Shown piece after piece: positions 43,911 through 53,160 of a stretch of 64,000 nucleotides of DNA; position 1 is the first letter of the stretch, and each line of letters starts with the position of its first letter. The notes below the pieces were generated by a model. It searched no databases. It saw only the letters and a list, made by a program, of their open reading frames with translations, and was not told where the DNA came from. This stretch comes from an uncultured Solirubrobacteraceae bacterium (GTDB taxonomy: Bacteria; Actinomycetota; Thermoleophilia; Solirubrobacterales; Solirubrobacteraceae), in contig CADCVR010000058.1 of assembly GCA_902806205.1 (NCBI GenBank), positions 62,001 to 126,000 on the forward strand. The letters are read 5' to 3'. A program made the position numbers and the translations under genes.

Positions 43911-44783
43911 GTGCTCTCCCCGCGCGTCCTGCGCACCCTCGCGCCCCTGAGCGCCGCGAGCGGGCTGGTCGTCCTCGGGCGGTGGCTCTACGTCGTGGCC
44001 GACGACGGCGACGCGCTCGGGGTCTTCCCCCGCCAGGGAGATGGCCCCGGCCGCCTGCTGGCCGGCGTGTCCCGCGGCGGTCCGCCGCAGGACAGCTCGG
44101 CGCGGAAGGCGTGGAAGGCCGACCTGGAGGCGCTCGTGGCCCTTCCGGGCGGCGGGCTGCTCGCACTGGGCTCGGGCTCGACGCCGGCGCGCCGCGCGGG
44201 CGTCCTCTGGACCGCGCCGGAGCAGGACGTCGCGGCGCGCGCCGTCGACCTCGGGCCGCTGCACGCCGCGCTCGACGCGCAGCTCGGCGACCTCAACCTC
44301 GAGGGCGCCTGCATCGCCGGGGACCACCTGATCCTCGCCCAGCGCGGCAACGGCGCTGACGGCGCCGACGCGCTCGCGGTCTGTGCTCTCGGACCGTTCG
44401 TCGAGTCCGTGCGCGCCGGGGAGCCTGTCGAGTCCACGGTCCTCCTCGAGGTGCATGCGGTCGACGGCCTCGGCGCGGCGCAGGACGGCACGCCGCTGGC
44501 ACTCACCGATCTCACCCCGCTCCCCGACGGGCGGCTGATCGCCACCGCGGTCGCCGAGCAGGGCGGCAGCACCTACCTGGACGGCGCCTGCACGGCGGCG
44601 GCGGTGGCGGTCCTGCACCCTGATGGTCGCGTGCAGCGGGTGCATCCGTTCGCGCGCGCCTGGAAGGTCGAGGGCGTCGTCGCCGCGCCGCGCGGCGACG
44701 GCACGGTCGACCTCCTGATGTGCGCGGACCCCGACGATCCGAGCGTGGTCGCGCCGCTGCTCGGCGCGTCTCTGCGGCTGTAG
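43911..44783 (+). CDS. Hypothetical beta-rich protein
   Basis: A 290-residue protein with repeated beta strands (LVVLGRWLYVVADDGDALGVF, LEALVALPGGGLLALGSGST, LTDLTPLPDGRLIATAVAEQGG) that look like propeller blades, as in DUF6929-like proteins. No signal peptide is obvious. TAGCGT (43899-43904) is 6 nt before the GTG, a leaderless arrangement. Function unknown. Confidence 0.65.
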   Translation: MLSPRVLRTLAPLSAASGLVVLGRWLYVVADDGDALGVFPRQGDGPGRLLAGVSRGGPPQDSSARKAWKADLEALVALPGGGLLALGSGSTPARRAGVLWTAPEQDVAARAVDLGPLHAALDAQLGDLNLEGACIAGDHLILAQRGNGADGADALAVCALGPFVESVRAGEPVESTVLLEVHAVDGLGAAQDGTPLALTDLTPLPDGRLIATAVAEQGGSTYLDGACTAAAVAVLHPDGRVQRVHPFARAWKVEGVVAAPRGDGTVDLLMCADPDDPSVVAPLLGASLRL

Positions 44784-44790
44784 CCCTTGC

Positions 44791-45408
44791 TTACCCCAGC
44801 CGCGCCTCCAGCGCAGCGACGCGGCGCTCGAGGAGCTCCAGGCGCCTGAGCGGATCCTCGTCGTCTTCGGCCGACGGCGTCGTCACCGGGACGGTTGCCG
44901 GCCGTCGGCCGTCGGCGGGGAGATCGCGGTCGGGAGCGGGGCCCGCGTCGGGGTCTTCCCGGGCCACGTCGGAGCCGGGGCGCGCCGCCGCCTCGCGCGC
45001 CCGCTCGGCTTCGAGCTCGGCGCGCTTGCGCTCGGTCTCCGCGGCCGCTCCGGCGGTCTGGAAGCAGACGCGGTCCTCGCCCTCGAGGTCCGGCTCGGGC
45101 GGCAGCCCGTAGTGCGCGAGCACCGCGAGCGCGTCGACGCCCGTGAGCCGCCCGCCCGCGTCCTCCGACGGGCCGTCCTTGATCAGCTCCTTCGGCGCGT
45201 CGAGGCGCACGTAGTCGCGCGCGAGCGTCGCCCCGTCGAGCGGCGCGACGGACTGCGAGCGGCCGAACGTGCCGCTCTTGACCGAGACGAAGGCGGCCTC
45301 GGAGTCGGCGGTGTCGTAGTAGACGTCGGCGAGCTTTCCGACCTTCTCGCCTTCCCGGTCGACGACGTCCCGGCCGATCCAGTCTGCGATCCCCTCGACT
45401 CCGACCAC
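44791..45408 (-). CDS. PRC-barrel domain protein
   Basis: A 205-residue protein with an N-terminal PRC-barrel (residues 6-80, IGRDVVDREGEKVGKLADVYYDTADSEAAFVSV, APLDGATLARDYVRL), then an acidic linker and a C-terminal coiled coil (RRLELLERRVAALEARL). PRC-barrel proteins bind RNA or respiratory components; the role here is unknown. GTG start with GGAG four bases upstream. Confidence 0.82.
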   Translation of the reverse strand: MVGVEGIADWIGRDVVDREGEKVGKLADVYYDTADSEAAFVSVKSGTFGRSQSVAPLDGATLARDYVRLDAPKELIKDGPSEDAGGRLTGVDALAVLAHYGLPPEPDLEGEDRVCFQTAGAAAETERKRAELEAERAREAAARPGSDVAREDPDAGPAPDRDLPADGRRPATVPVTTPSAEDDEDPLRRLELLERRVAALEARLG

Positions 45409-45463
45409 GGTGCTCCTCTGCGACGCGATGATTTTCGAGGGCTCTACCCCCCGCGCGCTCGGG

Positions 45464-46648
45464 TCAAGCGGTGCTCTCGACCGCCTCGAAGGAGATGCCG
45501 TTGCGCCGGAGCCGCTCGCGGAGCGCCGGACCCATCGCCACGGCGGGCGTGACCTGACCCGCGGTCTGCGGCAGCTCGTCGTGGGCGAGGCAGAGCGCGG
45601 CCTCGGCCAGCATCTTGGCCGTCTCGGTGTACCCCGGGTCGCCGCCCCGGACGGCGGTCACGACGCGCCGGCCGCCGGCCTCGCCCACGAACGTCACCTT
45701 GAACCAGCCCCGGGCGCGCTTGGCCTCGTCCGGCCCGTCGCCCGAGGTCATGCGGTCAAGCAGGAGCTTGCGCGCCGGCGGCACCTGCGCGGCGGCGAAG
45801 AGGCCCGCGACCCCGGCGGCGCCTCCGGCGGCGAGGGCCAGCCGCTTCACCGCGACGTGGTGGGCGTAGCTGAAGTCGGGGCCGTAGGCCGGCAGCGCGC
45901 GGGCCGAGCGTACGACGACGGCAGGATCGATCGTCGGCAGCGGGATCGCCCAGGCGTCCAGCGCGGGCTCGAGGTAGGGGCGGCCCGTGACCGCCCGCAC
46001 GCGGCGCCCCTCGGGAAGCGGCTCGAGCTGCTTGCGCTGCGCGGCGACCCTCGCGTACTCGCGCGCGCGGCCGAACGCGGTCACCGTCGAGTGGAACGTG
46101 CCCGCGGAGATCGTGCCGCCCGCCTGCACGAAGCCCTTGATCGCGACAGGACCGTCCGTCGGCAGCTGAGCGACGGTGAACTGGGTCCCCAGGTCGTGCG
46201 GGATCGAGTCGAAGCCGCAGCAGTGCACGAGGCGCGCGCCGCTGGCCTGCGCCGCCGCGTGGTGGCGGATCCACATGAGGTCGACGAACTCGGGCTCGCC
46301 GGTCAGGTCGAGGTAATCCGTCCCGGATGCGGCGCACGCGGCGACGAGCGGCTCGCCGTGAACGATGTACGGCCCGACGGTCGTCGCGACGACGCGGGTG
46401 GCCTCGGCCACGGCCCGCATCGAGGCGGCGTCGGTCACGTCTGCCTCCAGGAGTGCGAGCTCGGCGGACCGCGGCGTGATCCGCGCGAGGCGGTCGCGCA
46501 CGGCGTCGAGCTTCGCGCGGTTGCGTCCCGCGAGCGCCCAGCGCGTTCCCGCGGGGACGTTCGCGGCGAGATACTCCGCCGTCAGGCCGCCGGTGAAGCC
46601 GGTGGCACCGCAGAGGACGAGGTCGTACGTGCGGGAGTCGGGGGCCAT
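45464..46648 (-). CDS. Saccharopine dehydrogenase-like / enoyl reductase-like protein
   Basis: A 394-residue NAD(P)-binding protein: YDLVLCGATGFTGGLTAEYLA (Rossmann), GPYIVHGEPLVAACAASGTDYLDLTGE, HCCGFDSIPHDLG and a late GDPGYTETAKMLAEAALCLA segment. These features match the saccharopine dehydrogenase-like family that includes the mycobacterial trans-acting enoyl reductase, which acts in lipid synthesis. The substrate here is unknown. Confidence 0.88.
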   Translation of the reverse strand: MAPDSRTYDLVLCGATGFTGGLTAEYLAANVPAGTRWALAGRNRAKLDAVRDRLARITPRSAELALLEADVTDAASMRAVAEATRVVATTVGPYIVHGEPLVAACAASGTDYLDLTGEPEFVDLMWIRHHAAAQASGARLVHCCGFDSIPHDLGTQFTVAQLPTDGPVAIKGFVQAGGTISAGTFHSTVTAFGRAREYARVAAQRKQLEPLPEGRRVRAVTGRPYLEPALDAWAIPLPTIDPAVVVRSARALPAYGPDFSYAHHVAVKRLALAAGGAAGVAGLFAAAQVPPARKLLLDRMTSGDGPDEAKRARGWFKVTFVGEAGGRRVVTAVRGGDPGYTETAKMLAEAALCLAHDELPQTAGQVTPAVAMGPALRERLRRNGISFEAVESTA

Positions 46649-46725
46649 GGCCGGAAGCTTCCCACGCCGACCCAGCGGGTAGCGGTCGTGCTCCGCCGGC
46701 TACGAGATCGGGTATCCGGCGTCCT

Positions 46726-47013
46726 ATGGGTCTCCTCGAGCGGTTGTTCGGTCCGGCGACGAAGCCCTCACCCACCGAGCCGGAGGTGCGCGACGGCCAC
46801 GTGCACGGTCCCGATGCCGCTCCGGACGACGTCGTGCTCCCGAAGACGAAGCGGTCCAGTCGCTCCGGGCTGGCGGGCAAGCCGCCGGCGGGCTGGAAGC
46901 GCCAGGTCACCGAGAACAGCGGCGGCGTGTGGCCGTGGAGCGGCGGTTCCGGTGATGGAGGGCACTACTCCGGCGGCTCGGGCGGCGATGGCGGTGGTGG
47001 CGGCGGTAGTTGA
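46726..47013 (+). CDS. Small protein with Gly-rich C-terminus
   Basis: A 95-residue protein: a basic N-terminal helix (LLERLFGPATK), a charged middle and a C-terminal GGSGDGGHYSGGSGGDGG tail. No signal peptide or TM helix. No family is recognised; low complexity makes homology hard to judge. Confidence 0.5.
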   Translation: MGLLERLFGPATKPSPTEPEVRDGHVHGPDAAPDDVVLPKTKRSSRSGLAGKPPAGWKRQVTENSGGVWPWSGGSGDGGHYSGGSGGDGGGGGGS

Positions 47014-47050
47014 TCGTCCCGGAGGGCGTCAGGCGCCCGACGCGCGCGGG

Positions 47051-48532
47051 TCACGTCCCGCAGAACGTCCGGTACGGGCCGCAGCTCGGTGGGGCGGGCG
47101 CGGCGTATGCCTCCAGGCCGGGTCGTTCGTCGAACGGCTCGGCGAGCACGTCGAGTAGGCGTCGAAACGGTTCCAGGTCGCCGGCGGTCGCCGCGGTCAG
47201 CGCTTCTTCCACCTGGTGGTTGCGCGGGATGTAGACAGGGTTGACCCGGTCCATCGCTGCCGCGATCGCCTGTGGGTCACACGCCTGGGACGACAGCTGT
47301 GCCCGCCAGCGGTCCGACCACGCGTCGAAGGCGGCGGGCTCGGCGAAGAGCGATCGGGCACGCGACGCCTCTCCGAGCACCGACGAGGACAGCGCCCGGA
47401 AGCATGAGCTGAAATCCACCCCCTGGGCAAGCATCGAGGAGAGCAGGTCGTCGATCAGCGCGCCGTTCTCTGGTCGGCCATCGGCCAGGCCCAGCTTGGC
47501 ACGCATCCCGCGGCCCCAGTACGCGTCATAGCGGTCGGGGAACGCATGCAGCAGGTCGGTGGCCGCGGCAACTGCCGTCTCCGCCTCCACGTGGAACAGG
47601 GGCAGCATCGTCTCGGCCAACCGTGCCAGGTTCCACTGCGCGACCTGCGGCTGGTTGCCGTAGGCGTAGCGGCCACCGTGGTCGATCGAACTGAACACGG
47701 TGGCGGGGTCGAAGGCGTCCATGAACGCGCAGGGCCCGAAGTCGATCGTCTCGCCGGAGATCGCCATGTTGTCGGTGTTCATGACGCCGTGGACGAACCC
47801 GACCAGCATCCAGCGAGCGACCAGCGACGCCTGGGCGTCGAGGACCGCCTCGAAGAGCGCGAGGTACGGGTTCTCGGCCTCGACCGCGTGAGGGTGGTGA
47901 CGTGCGATCGCGTGGTCGGCGAGGCGCCGCACGAGCGCCGGATCCCCCTGCGCGGCTGCGTACTGGAACGTGCCGACGCGGAGGTGACTCGCTGCGACGC
48001 GGGTCAGTACCGCACCGGGCAGCATCGTCTCCCGGAGAACTTGATCGCCCGTCGCCACCACGGCCAGGGCCCGGGTGGTGGGGATGCCGAGCGCGTGCAT
48101 CGCCTCGCCGATCACGTACTCGCGCAGCATCGGGCCGACGGCTGCCTTCCCGTCACCAGCTCGGGCGAACGGCGTGCGACCCGAGCCCTTCTGGTGCAGG
48201 TCGCGACGGCGTCCGTGGACGTCGAGCACCTCCCCGAGCAGGAGCGCCCGGCCATCGCCGAGGCGCGGCGCGAACCCACCGAACTGATGGCCCGCGTAGG
48301 CCTGGGCGACGGGAGACGCCCCCTCGGGCGTGACGTTGCCGACGAGGACGGCCACACCGTCGGGGGCGCTCAGCGCTTCGGCATCGACACCGAGCTCTGT
48401 GGCCAGATCCTCGTTGAGGGCGAGCAGCCGGGGCGCCGGCGCCGGCGCCGCCTGCCAAGGCTCGTACAGGCCGCGCAAGTCACGGACGTAGGAGTTGTCG
48501 AACGCGAACAGCGGCCGGGCAGCGACGCTCAT
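47051..48532 (-). CDS. selO: Protein adenylyltransferase SelO (YdiU)
   Basis: A 493-residue pseudokinase-fold AMPylator. Diagnostic segments: [86 protein letters not shown] and the C-terminal [10 protein letters not shown] with its conserved Cys. SelO transfers AMP to proteins during redox stress. The -10 TAGCCT (48539-48544) lies 6 nt from the ATG. Confidence 0.95.
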   Translation of the reverse strand: MSVAARPLFAFDNSYVRDLRGLYEPWQAAPAPAPRLLALNEDLATELGVDAEALSAPDGVAVLVGNVTPEGASPVAQAYAGHQFGGFAPRLGDGRALLLGEVLDVHGRRRDLHQKGSGRTPFARAGDGKAAVGPMLREYVIGEAMHALGIPTTRALAVVATGDQVLRETMLPGAVLTRVAASHLRVGTFQYAAAQGDPALVRRLADHAIARHHPHAVEAENPYLALFEAVLDAQASLVARWMLVGFVHGVMNTDNMAISGETIDFGPCAFMDAFDPATVFSSIDHGGRYAYGNQPQVAQWNLARLAETMLPLFHVEAETAVAAATDLLHAFPDRYDAYWGRGMRAKLGLADGRPENGALIDDLLSSMLAQGVDFSSCFRALSSSVLGEASRARSLFAEPAAFDAWSDRWRAQLSSQACDPQAIAAAMDRVNPVYIPRNHQVEEALTAATAGDLEPFRRLLDVLAEPFDERPGLEAYAAPAPPSCGPYRTFCGT

Positions 48533-48579
48533 GACCTCAGGCTAACGCCGTCGCACATCGTGACCGGCCCCACCGGGGA

Positions 48580-48611
48580 GCTGCGGGTGCCTGACGTCAG
48601 GCACCCGCAGC
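48580..48611. terminator. 32-bp perfect palindrome
   Basis: GCTGCGGGTGCCTGAC (48580-48595) is the exact reverse complement of GTCAGGCACCCGCAGC (48596-48611), with no spacer. In RNA it would form a very stable hairpin. It lies downstream of the Rieske oxidoreductase gene (minus strand) and just upstream of selO, so it may end the former's transcript. Confidence 0.6.
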
Positions 48612-48830
48612 CTGGACCCACCGGCAGTTCGAGCTCGCGCCTGCGCGCGCCCGGCCGACGCGGCCGTCACCGCTCGCGTCGTCCTGCACGGCGCTTATCC
48701 CGAGCTCGTGGTGCCGGTGACGCAGGTCGGGCGGCGCCGGGCCTTCCTCACGGCCTGGCCGCCTGCGGCGGCGCGAAGCTCGCTGGACCGCCCCGTCTCC
48801 TCCGGGCGCCGGCACCGGCGCCCGGTCGGG
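48612..48830. other. Gap with coding-like remnant
   Basis: No intact gene is seen. The plus strand reads a protein-like stretch (AVTARVVLHGAYPELVVP then VTQVGRRRAFLTAWPP) without a plausible start, which may be the debris of an old gene. Nothing else was found. Confidence 0.25.
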
Positions 48831-50336
48831 TCACCGCTCCGGGTCCCGCGGCTCGAGCGGCTTCGTCGCCGGCCCGGCGAGCACGGCGCCGTCCACGTCG
48901 AAACGCGAGCCATGGCACGGGCAGTCCCAGGAGCGCTCGGCGTCGTTGAAGCGCACGAGGCAGCCGAGGTGCGTGCAGCGCAGCGAGACGCCGTGCACGC
49001 CGCCGTGCTCGTCGCGGAAGACGCCGATCTTCCCGGCGCCCGAGCGAACGACGCGTGCCGCGCCGGCCGGCACCTCGCCGGCCGAGGCGGCGTCGGCCGG
49101 CGTCGCGCGCTCGCCGAAGAACTCGCGTCCGGCGTGGAGGTTCAGCTTCGCCGTCATTGGCAGGGCGCGCAGCGAGGCCCGGTTGGGATCGAACCGGGCG
49201 GCGTAGGGGTTCTCACGGTCGGACAGGAGGTCGGTGAGCACCGTCGCGGCGATGGTCGCGTTCGTCATGCCCCACTTCATGAACCCCGCTGCGACGTACA
49301 GGCGCTTGGATCTGGGGGTGTACGGGCCGATGTAGGGCAGCGAGTCGACGGGCATGCCGTCCTGGGTCGACCACCGGTACGGAGCCTCGGGACCCACGGG
49401 GAAGTGGCGGTTCGCGAACTCGACAAGCGCCTCGTAACGCTCGGGTCGTGCGTCGGGCGCACCCGTCTGGTGACCCTCGCCACCGACGATGAGATAGTCG
49501 CGGAAGGTTCTGAGCGAGCGCGTCGGCTGGCCCGCGGTGATGAGCATCCCCTGCGGCACCTCGCCGCGCACGGGAAGCGCGACGCAGTACGAGCGCGTGG
49601 CTTCCAGGCGCGCGAAGAACAGGCCCCGGTCCAGCAGCGGGTAGTTCGTCGCGACCACGACGCGCTCGGCGGTGATCGTCCCGCCGCCGGCGGTCTCCAC
49701 CTGGCAGGACGGCCCCTCGGCGATGCCGGTCACGTGCGTCCGCTCGAAGACGTGCGACCCGTCGCCGTCGACGCGCCTGGCCAGGCCGCGCGTGTACAGC
49801 ACGGGCTGAAACTGCGCCTGCCCCGCGAGCCTGACCGCCGCGGGGACCTCCCACGGCAGACCGGTGTCGGTGGTCAGTGCGACGGGCAGGCCGGCCTCGC
49901 GCGCCGCCTCGGCCTCCTGCTCGACGCTTGCGACCTGCTGCTCGTCGCCGGCGTAGGTGAACGCGTCGCGTTGCTCCAACTCGCACTCGATGCCCTCTTC
50001 CTGCACCAGCGCGGCGATGCGCGTGATCGCGTCCAGGGTGGCGTGGGCGTAGGCCGCAGCGCCGTCCGCACCGTTCTTGGAGCGGATGTCCGACAGGCGC
50101 GTGCTCTGCAGCGCCGTGATCTTCGCGGTGGTGTATCCCGTGGCGCCCCCGGCGATGGTCTCGCGCTCCACGACCGCGACCGTCGCGCCCAGGCGCTTGA
50201 GCAGCAGCGCGGTCGTGATGCCGGCGATGCCGCCGCCGACGATCGCCACGTCGACCTTCACGTCGCGGTCGAGCGCCGTGAACCCTGCACCGTCGGCGGT
50301 CGCCAGCCAGATGCTCTCCGAGCCGCGCAGGGACAT
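48831..50336 (-). CDS. FAD oxidoreductase with C-terminal Rieske domain
   Basis: A 501-residue two-domain enzyme. Residues about 25-390 form a DAO/glycine-oxidase-like FAD domain ([50 protein letters not shown]). Residues about 415-495 form a Rieske 2Fe-2S domain with CTHLGC and CPCHGS. The fusion passes electrons between FAD and the cluster; the substrate is unknown. ATG 50336 is used; ATG 50348 four codons earlier is an alternative. Confidence 0.88.
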   Translation of the reverse strand: MSLRGSESIWLATADGAGFTALDRDVKVDVAIVGGGIAGITTALLLKRLGATVAVVERETIAGGATGYTTAKITALQSTRLSDIRSKNGADGAAAYAHATLDAITRIAALVQEEGIECELEQRDAFTYAGDEQQVASVEQEAEAAREAGLPVALTTDTGLPWEVPAAVRLAGQAQFQPVLYTRGLARRVDGDGSHVFERTHVTGIAEGPSCQVETAGGGTITAERVVVATNYPLLDRGLFFARLEATRSYCVALPVRGEVPQGMLITAGQPTRSLRTFRDYLIVGGEGHQTGAPDARPERYEALVEFANRHFPVGPEAPYRWSTQDGMPVDSLPYIGPYTPRSKRLYVAAGFMKWGMTNATIAATVLTDLLSDRENPYAARFDPNRASLRALPMTAKLNLHAGREFFGERATPADAASAGEVPAGAARVVRSGAGKIGVFRDEHGGVHGVSLRCTHLGCLVRFNDAERSWDCPCHGSRFDVDGAVLAGPATKPLEPRDPER

Positions 50337-50415
50337 GGCGCGTCGCATACCCACCGCGCCGAGCGCCGACACGGCACGCCCCCGGCGCCCCCGGCGCCGA
50401 CCCCGCGGGCTGCTG

Positions 50416-50421
50416 TACGAT
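50416..50421 (+). promoter_or_regulatory. Possible -10 for the PKD-ExbB-DUF2149 operon
   Basis: TACGAT is preceded by TG. It would give a leader of about 110 nt containing the hairpin TCTCGG-cacgt-CCGAGA (50430-50446) and a 17-codon ORF (50466-50519). No riboswitch core was recognised. Confidence 0.3.
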
Positions 50422-50537
50422 GCCCCGATCTCGGCACGTCCGAGAAAGCGCGTCAACTCCCAGACGATGACCAGACTCAAGATCGTCGCGAAGAACCTTC
50501 CGCCCGCCTCAGCGCGCTGAGCTGAGCGGACCGCGTG

Positions 50538-51815
50538 ATGCGACACCGGCGCACGAGCCTCGTGATCCTCCTGGCTGCGGGTCTGTTCGCGGGCGTGCCG
50601 GCCGGGGCGTCCGGCGCCGGCGGTGGCGTCCAGATCACGATCAACGGGCAGCCGGGGCCGCGTGTGTCGGCACAGACGCTCTCGGAGAACCAGGGTCCGC
50701 GGCAGGTCACCACGATCCGCGACAGCAGCGGCGGAAGGAGCACGGCCAGCGTCGGCGGCACCCCTGCCGCCACGCTCGTGCAGCTCGTGGGCATCAATCC
50801 GTCGTCGGTCGAGCAGCTCGACGTGCTCGGACCCAGCGGCAGCGTCGTGCTCGACTCCGACGAGATCGTCAAGGGCTTCGACGGCGACCCGAAGGGCACC
50901 CGGTTCGCGACCTTCGACTCGAGCTCCGGCAACCGCGTCTCCTTCTTCCGCCCGCTGCGCGACGACGACGATTCCAACAACCGCGACCGCATCAACGCGC
51001 CGGCCGGCAAGGATCTCGACGTCAACCTCTTCACGAACGGCCGAGCGCTGAACGTCACCGCCAGCGCCGCGAGGATGACACCCTCCGCGGGGAGCGACGT
51101 CCGCTTCCGCGCCCGGGCGGACGGCAACACTCGCCGCTTCTACTTCTGGGACTTCGGCGACGGAACGGTCGGCAGCGAGCGGGATCCGGTGCACGCGTTC
51201 GCCGCGCCGGGCACCTACGACGTCACCGTCACCGTCACGACCCCGAACGGCTCCAGCGGCGTGGCCGGGCCCCTGCGCATCCGGGTCGGCAAGGCCAGGA
51301 CGGGCGGGGTGGCCACGACGCCGCGAGAGACCGACTCGTCGGCGGGCGGTGGATCCGGCGGCTCGGGAACGGGAGGCGGCCAGCAGAACAGCGGCGGCGG
51401 CACCGGCGGACCCGGTGCCCCCAGCAGCGGTCCGGCGGAGGGTGAGCCGGGGTCCGAGGAGGCGTCGGCCTCCCGCGCGCGGGAGGAGGCCGCCGCGCGC
51501 CGGGCGGAACGCCCGAGGACCCCCGGGTCCCAGGATCGCGTCGAGCGCCCGCTGCAGCCCGCGCAGGCAGGGACCTCGACCGTGCGCGGCCGGCTGGTCG
51601 CCGACTCGAGCTCGGTTCCGTCGGAGGCGCTGGCCGCCGCCGAGGCGCTCGCGCGCCTGCCCGACCGCAGCCGCACCGCGGCCCGGGCGGCGGCCGGCAG
51701 CGACAGCTCTCTGCTCAGCCAGGCCGCGGGCGGGGCGTTGCTGCTCGGGCTGCTGGTGGCGGGCGCCATGCGCGAAGGTCTGCGACCATCTCGGCGCCTG
51801 CTCCTGCCGTCATGA
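50538..51815 (+). CDS. PKD-domain exported, membrane-anchored protein
   Basis: A 425-residue protein with a signal peptide (residues 1-26), a beta-rich region, a PKD domain (about 195-250, [32 protein letters not shown]), a long Gly/Ser/Ala/Arg-rich linker and a C-terminal TM helix (about 393-412). It is therefore held on the outer face of the membrane. It starts the operon with an ExbB-like and a DUF2149 protein; its stop overlaps the next start (ATGA). Confidence 0.82.
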   Translation: MRHRRTSLVILLAAGLFAGVPAGASGAGGGVQITINGQPGPRVSAQTLSENQGPRQVTTIRDSSGGRSTASVGGTPAATLVQLVGINPSSVEQLDVLGPSGSVVLDSDEIVKGFDGDPKGTRFATFDSSSGNRVSFFRPLRDDDDSNNRDRINAPAGKDLDVNLFTNGRALNVTASAARMTPSAGSDVRFRARADGNTRRFYFWDFGDGTVGSERDPVHAFAAPGTYDVTVTVTTPNGSSGVAGPLRIRVGKARTGGVATTPRETDSSAGGGSGGSGTGGGQQNSGGGTGGPGAPSSGPAEGEPGSEEASASRAREEAAARRAERPRTPGSQDRVERPLQPAQAGTSTVRGRLVADSSSVPSEALAAAEALARLPDRSRTAARAAAGSDSSLLSQAAGGALLLGLLVAGAMREGLRPSRRLLLPS

Positions 51816-52453
51816 TTTCTGCCGCCACCTCCATCGAGAACGTCGTCTTCGACGTGGTCGCCGCGCTCCGCGTGCCCGTGCTGATCGCGGCCCTGCTCGC
51901 GCTGGCCGTCGTCGTCCTCGAGCTCGGCTCCCTGACGGCCGAGCTCGTGCGCCGGCGCCGGCGCAATGCGACCAGCCTGGAGCGCGCCGCGACCACCGCG
52001 CGACAGGCCGTCGCCGCGCAAGACCGTCCCGGGGCCGCGGTCGCGCTGCGGGCGACGGCGGCGAGCCGGCGCATCGAGGACGCCCTCGTCGCGATCGTCA
52101 ACGCGCTCGGCGGACCCCGCTCGGAGAACCAGATCTCCAAGCGCCTGGCCGACTTCGACCTCGGCTCCATCCGCCGGCTCGAGCGCACTCGCATGCTCGT
52201 CCGCGCCGGCCCGGCGCTCGGGCTGATGGGGACGCTCATCCCGCTCACCCCGGCGCTCGACGGGCTGGCCCGCGGCGACACCCAGAGCCTCAGCGACAAC
52301 CTGCGCACCGCGTTCAGCATCACCGTGCTCGGCCTGATGGTCGGTGCGATCGCCTTCGGCATCTCGCTCGTGCGCGACCGCCTGTACGCCCAGGACCTCT
52401 CGGACCTCGAGTTCGTCGTGGTCACCCTGACCGACGAGGAGGCCGCGGCATGA
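51812..52453 (+). CDS. MotA/TolQ/ExbB proton channel family protein
   Basis: A 213-residue protein with three TM helices (residues about 18-42, 130-150, 168-190). The segment VRAGPALGLMGTLIPLTPALDGLARGDTQSLSDNLRTAFSITVLGL is the ExbB/MotA channel signature. ExbB-like proteins use the proton gradient to move a partner. It is coupled by overlaps to the PKD and DUF2149 genes. Confidence 0.9.
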   Translation: MISAATSIENVVFDVVAALRVPVLIAALLALAVVVLELGSLTAELVRRRRRNATSLERAATTARQAVAAQDRPGAAVALRATAASRRIEDALVAIVNALGGPRSENQISKRLADFDLGSIRRLERTRMLVRAGPALGLMGTLIPLTPALDGLARGDTQSLSDNLRTAFSITVLGLMVGAIAFGISLVRDRLYAQDLSDLEFVVVTLTDEEAAA

Positions 52454-52776
52454 GGGTCACTCCCCGCGCACAGCTGCACTCCGACCGCTCGGGCGACCCG
52501 CTCGACGGGCTGGTGAACATGTTCGACATCGGCCTCGTGCTCGCGGTCGCATTCCTGCTCGCCGCGCTCAAGTCGGCCGACCTGACCGAGCTGCTGACCG
52601 AGAAGGACGTCACCGTGGTGCGCAAGACCGCCGCGGGCCAGACGATCGTCGTCAAGCGCGGCGACCAGGTGCGCACGCTCAAGCTCTCTGATGCAGAGGC
52701 GTCCGGGACGGGCTCGCGCCTGGGCTCCGTGTTCCGGCTGGCCGATGGCCGCCTGGTCTACGTCACCGGGCGCTGA
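52450..52776 (+). CDS. DUF2149 (ExbD-like) protein
   Basis: A 108-residue protein with one TM helix (NMFDIGLVLAVAFLLAAL, with the Asp in the helix start typical of ExbD/MotB-like stators) and a soluble C-terminal domain (IVVKRGDQVRTLKLSD). It matches DUF2149, which accompanies ExbB-like genes. With the upstream genes it could form an energised machine in a single-membrane cell. Confidence 0.8.
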   Translation: MRVTPRAQLHSDRSGDPLDGLVNMFDIGLVLAVAFLLAALKSADLTELLTEKDVTVVRKTAAGQTIVVKRGDQVRTLKLSDAEASGTGSRLGSVFRLADGRLVYVTGR

Positions 52777-52816
52777 GCTGTGCCCGTGCCTCAGTTGCAG
52801 ATTGTCCCAGCGGCCT

Positions 52817-52831
52817 GAGCCGACGAGGCTC
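52817..52831. terminator. Weak hairpin between convergent genes
   Basis: GAGCC (52817-52821) pairs with GGCTC (52827-52831) in the 111-bp gap between the stops of the DUF2149 gene and the anti-sigma gene. Confidence 0.3.
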
Positions 52832-52887
52832 GGCACCCGATCACGGTCCGGTCCTTCGTGCTGTCGGAACGTCTGGCCGGCTGAGGT

Positions 52888-53160
52888 TCAGCGCCCGGCG
52901 CGCAGCCGGGCGATGACCCCGTCAGCGACGTCCGAGTCGCCCGGCTCGCCAGGACCGGTGCCGAGCTCGCGCAGTGCGCTGATGGTGCGGTGCAGGGCGG
53001 CGAGCAGCTCATGGCACTTGGGGCACAAGCGGGCGTGGTGCTCGACGCGTTCGCGTCCGGCCTCGTCGAGATCGTCGTCGAGGTACTGCGAGGCGTGCTC
53101 GAACGTGAAGCGGTGCTCGCGCCCGAAGCGCAGGGGATGTCGCAGCATGGGGTGCATCAC
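52888..53160 (-). CDS. Anti-sigma factor (zf-HC2 type)
   Basis: A 90-residue protein with a zinc-binding anti-sigma motif H-x3-C-x2-C (HARLCPKC) in the expected context (YLDDDLDEAGRERVEHHARLCPKCHELLAAL). No TM helix, so a soluble, redox-type (RsrA-like) anti-sigma is likely. The GTG at 53160 overlaps the sigma gene stop (GTGA); ATG at 53157 is the next codon. Confidence 0.85.
   Translation of the reverse strand: MMHPMLRHPLRFGREHRFTFEHASQYLDDDLDEAGRERVEHHARLCPKCHELLAALHRTISALRELGTGPGEPGDSDVADGVIARLRAGR

Noticed and set aside
50466-50519. 17-codon ORF upstream of the PKD gene as a leader peptide
   Set aside because: It has no clear ribosome binding site and does not overlap the PKD start, unlike the two uORFs reported; kept only as a remark in the promoter entry.
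50349-50537. Cobalamin riboswitch upstream of the PKD-ExbB-DUF2149 operon
   Set aside because: Considered because such operons may relate to cobalamin or metals. No B12-box-like core or matching stems were seen, only one small hairpin.
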